A stretch of 55,062 nucleotides of DNA from Thermomonas alba (GTDB taxonomy: Bacteria > Pseudomonadota > Gammaproteobacteria > Xanthomonadales > Xanthomonadaceae). The stretch is taken from positions 1-55,062 of the forward strand of contig NZ_JAJOZU010000007.1 in NCBI RefSeq assembly GCF_022419205.1, given 5' to 3'. The notes beneath the pieces were generated by a model. It did not search any database and was not told the DNA's origin. It saw only the letters and a program-made list of their open reading frames with translations. Every line of letters begins with the position of its first letter. Positions within the stretch are counted from its first letter, which is position 1. This document shows positions 53,886-55,062 of the stretch, one piece after another. Made by a program: the position numbers and the translations under genes.

Positions 53886-54236
53886 ATGCCACAGCTCGAT
53901 CCGAACCTGGGCCTCGTCTACGGCTGGACGCTGGGCGAGTCCGGCTGGCACACCGGGATGGACGCGAACCTGAAGCGCCTGGGCGCCATCGTGGGCCTGT
54001 CGGTGACGAGCCGCGCTACGACCGCGCCGCCCGCCAGCCCCGCCGAGGGCGATCGCTACATCGTGCCGGCCGGTGCGACCGGTGCCTGGGCCGGCAGGAC
54101 CGACCAGATCGCCGTGTGGATCGACGGCGCCTGGGAGTACCACGCCCCGAAGGTCGGCTGGCTGGCCTACATCGCCGCCGAGGACAGGCTCGCCGTCTAC
54201 AAGACCGGCGGGTGGAGCACCGGCGTTCCCATCTGA
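53886..54236 (+). CDS. DUF2793 tail fibre-associated protein
   Basis: A 116-aa protein with the DUF2793 pattern (PNLGLVYGWTLGESGWHTGM then DANLKRLGAIVGLSV; EGDRYIVPAGATGAWAGRTD then QIAVWIDGAWEYHAPKVGWL). The domain is common in phage tail fibres and similar surface modules, where it helps attach or trimerise. GAGGAGATG precedes the start. May carry the receptor-binding end that J lacks. Confidence 0.85.
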   Translation: MPQLDPNLGLVYGWTLGESGWHTGMDANLKRLGAIVGLSVTSRATTAPPASPAEGDRYIVPAGATGAWAGRTDQIAVWIDGAWEYHAPKVGWLAYIAAEDRLAVYKTGGWSTGVPI

Positions 54237-54260
54237 CCCCGCACCCCGTCCGCCACCCCC

Positions 54261-54290
54261 GAACCCGCCCGCGTGGCGGGTTCGTCGTTT
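54261..54290 (+). terminator. Terminator-like hairpin before the DUF6127 gene
   Basis: GAACCCGCC pairs with GGCGGGTTC across a CGCGT loop and is followed by GTCGTTTTT, then GGAG and the next ATG. Arms, tail and downstream layout match the hairpin at 39177. Confidence 0.75.
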
Positions 54291-54303
54291 TTGGAGACCG
54301 CCC

Positions 54304-54606
54304 ATGACTGAACCGACCCAAGCCCCCGCCCTCGTCGAGAACATGCTGCTCCTGCGCCGCGAGGACTTCGAAGACCTGCTCGACCGCGCTGCTGAGCGCG
54401 GGGCCGAGCGGGTGCTCGCGCACCTGGGCCTCGAGAATGGCCACGCCGCCCGCGACCTCCGCGAGCTGCGCGATCTGCTGGAGGCCTGGCGCGACGCGCG
54501 CCGCACCGCGTGGCAGACCACCATCAAGGTGGTCACGACCGCCATCCTCGCCGCCCTGCTGGTCGGGGCTGCCATCAAGCTGAAGCTGATGGGAGGTGCC
54601 CAATGA
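54304..54606 (+). CDS. DUF6127 protein, membrane-anchored
   Basis: A 100-aa protein: ENMLLLRREDFEDLLDRAAE then RGAERVLAHLGLENGHAARD, a charged helix (LRELRDLLEAWRDARRTAWQ), and one C-terminal membrane segment (VVTTAILAALLVGAAIKLKL). Matches DUF6127 in arrangement and length. Next to a holin gene, so probably part of the lysis cassette. Overlaps the holin ATG by 4 bp. Confidence 0.8.
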   Translation: MTEPTQAPALVENMLLLRREDFEDLLDRAAERGAERVLAHLGLENGHAARDLRELRDLLEAWRDARRTAWQTTIKVVTTAILAALLVGAAIKLKLMGGAQ

Positions 54607-55062
54607 TCGAGACCCTGCTCGGTGGGCTGCTGGGCGGGGCCTTCCGTCTGGCGCCCGAGATCCTGAAATGGTTCGACCGCAAGGGCGAGCGCAGCCATGA
54701 ACTCGCCATGCAGGACAAGGCCTTGGAGTTCGAGAAGCTGCGCGGTGCGCAGCGCATGGCCGAGATCGGCGCCGGGGCCGATGCCGCCTGGAACGTGGGC
54801 GCCCTCGAGACCCTGCGCGAGGCGGTCGCCGCGCAGGGCCAGCGCGCCGGCGCCCGCTGGGCCGATGCGCTGTCGGCGAGCGTGCGGCCGATGATCACCT
54901 ACTGGTTCATGGCGCTGTACTGCGCGGCCAAGACCGCCGCCGAGAAATACCCAAAAGTGGTGCACGCCCTGACGGATCAGGCGGCGGCCGAGTGGGTCTG
55001 GGCGGTTGCATCATCGCGCACTTCGACGCCATCGCGGAAGCGCACGCCGGTGATCACCTTGG
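54603..55062 (+). CDS. 3TM holin family protein (cut by window end)
   Basis: Opens MIETLLGGLLGGAFRLAPEI, then LKWFDRKGERSHELAMQDKA and RPMITYWFMALYCAAKTAAE, the GTA/3TM-type holin pattern with two visible membrane segments. The frame is open to the last base, so the C-terminus is missing. The final residues in view (VWAVASSRTSTPSRKRTPVI) no longer look holin-like, so a frameshift or another inserted element near 54990 is possible. Holins set the time of lysis by making pores in the inner membrane. Confidence 0.75.
   Translation, partial: MIETLLGGLLGGAFRLAPEILKWFDRKGERSHELAMQDKALEFEKLRGAQRMAEIGAGADAAWNVGALETLREAVAAQGQRAGARWADALSASVRPMITYWFMALYCAAKTAAEKYPKVVHALTDQAAAEWVWAVASSRTSTPSRKRTPVITL

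Noticed and set aside
54979-55062. Minus-strand frame entering from the right edge (KVITGVRFRDGVEVRDDATA)
   Set aside because: Only 27 codons are visible and no family can be named. It may be the end of a convergent gene, but the evidence is too small to annotate.
1-55062. CRISPR arrays, rRNA genes, riboswitches
   Set aside because: No regularly spaced direct repeats with unique spacers, no rRNA sequence and no recognisable riboswitch fold were seen.

Overview
The window looks like a high-GC gammaproteobacterial chromosome carrying a large temperate siphophage genome. The first 10 kb (RTX protein tail, M13 and M16 peptidases, beta-CASP hydrolase, TauE/SafE transporter, DoxX protein, RhlE helicase, tRNA-Phe) resembles the core genome of the Xanthomonadaceae/Lysobacteraceae. 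That placement is inference from gene content and GC-rich codon use; no marker gene was compared.

Layout. 1-10.07 kb: host core genes ending in tRNA-Phe(GAA), with a clear promoter and terminator. 10.3-14.95 kb: accessory host DNA, with a decayed zinc-ribbon gene, a 3-hydroxyacyl-CoA dehydrogenase coupled to oleate hydratase (ohyA), and an IS5-type insertion sequence directly upstream of ohyA. 15.14-17.8 kb: the left end of the prophage, a four-gene overlapping cassette (small ORF, DUF2924, large serine recombinase, ParB/HTH-like protein) closed by a terminator. 17.85-26.8 kb: early and replication genes on the + strand. These are an HTH protein behind an operator-like repeat cluster, a recombination set (unknown 201-aa protein, NTPase, possible ssDNA-binding protein, DUF6511, Cas4-like Fe-S nuclease), a P4-type primase-helicase, a RuvC-like resolvase, DUF6362 and a HigBA-type toxin-antitoxin pair. 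27.3-30.5 kb: an HNH homing endonuclease followed by two overlapping ParB-methyltransferase fusions. 30.4-32.2 kb: four small minus-strand genes, each preceded at almost constant distance by the same 30-bp element.

32.3-55.06 kb: packaging and morphogenesis genes of a lambda-like siphovirus. In order: terminase small and large subunits, two fibre-like proteins, gpW-like joiner, portal, S49 protease with nested scaffold, gpD-like decoration protein, gpE-like capsid, head-tail joiners, tail tube, G/GT chaperones with a textbook -1 slippery site, DUF6441, tape measure, BR0599-type and J-like tail-tip proteins, a glycosyltransferase-like protein, DUF2793, DUF6127 and a 3TM holin cut by the window edge. 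Most of these genes overlap by 1-4 bp, so the late region reads as one co-translated operon.

The late operon is interrupted once, between DUF6441 and the tape measure, by a three-gene minus-strand cassette: a FitA-like antitoxin overlapping a PD-(D/E)XK-like protein, followed by a second, related nuclease-like protein. This cassette and the four-copy 30-bp element are the best candidates for undescribed biology here. No CI-type repressor, endolysin or right attachment site is visible; they may lie beyond the right edge.
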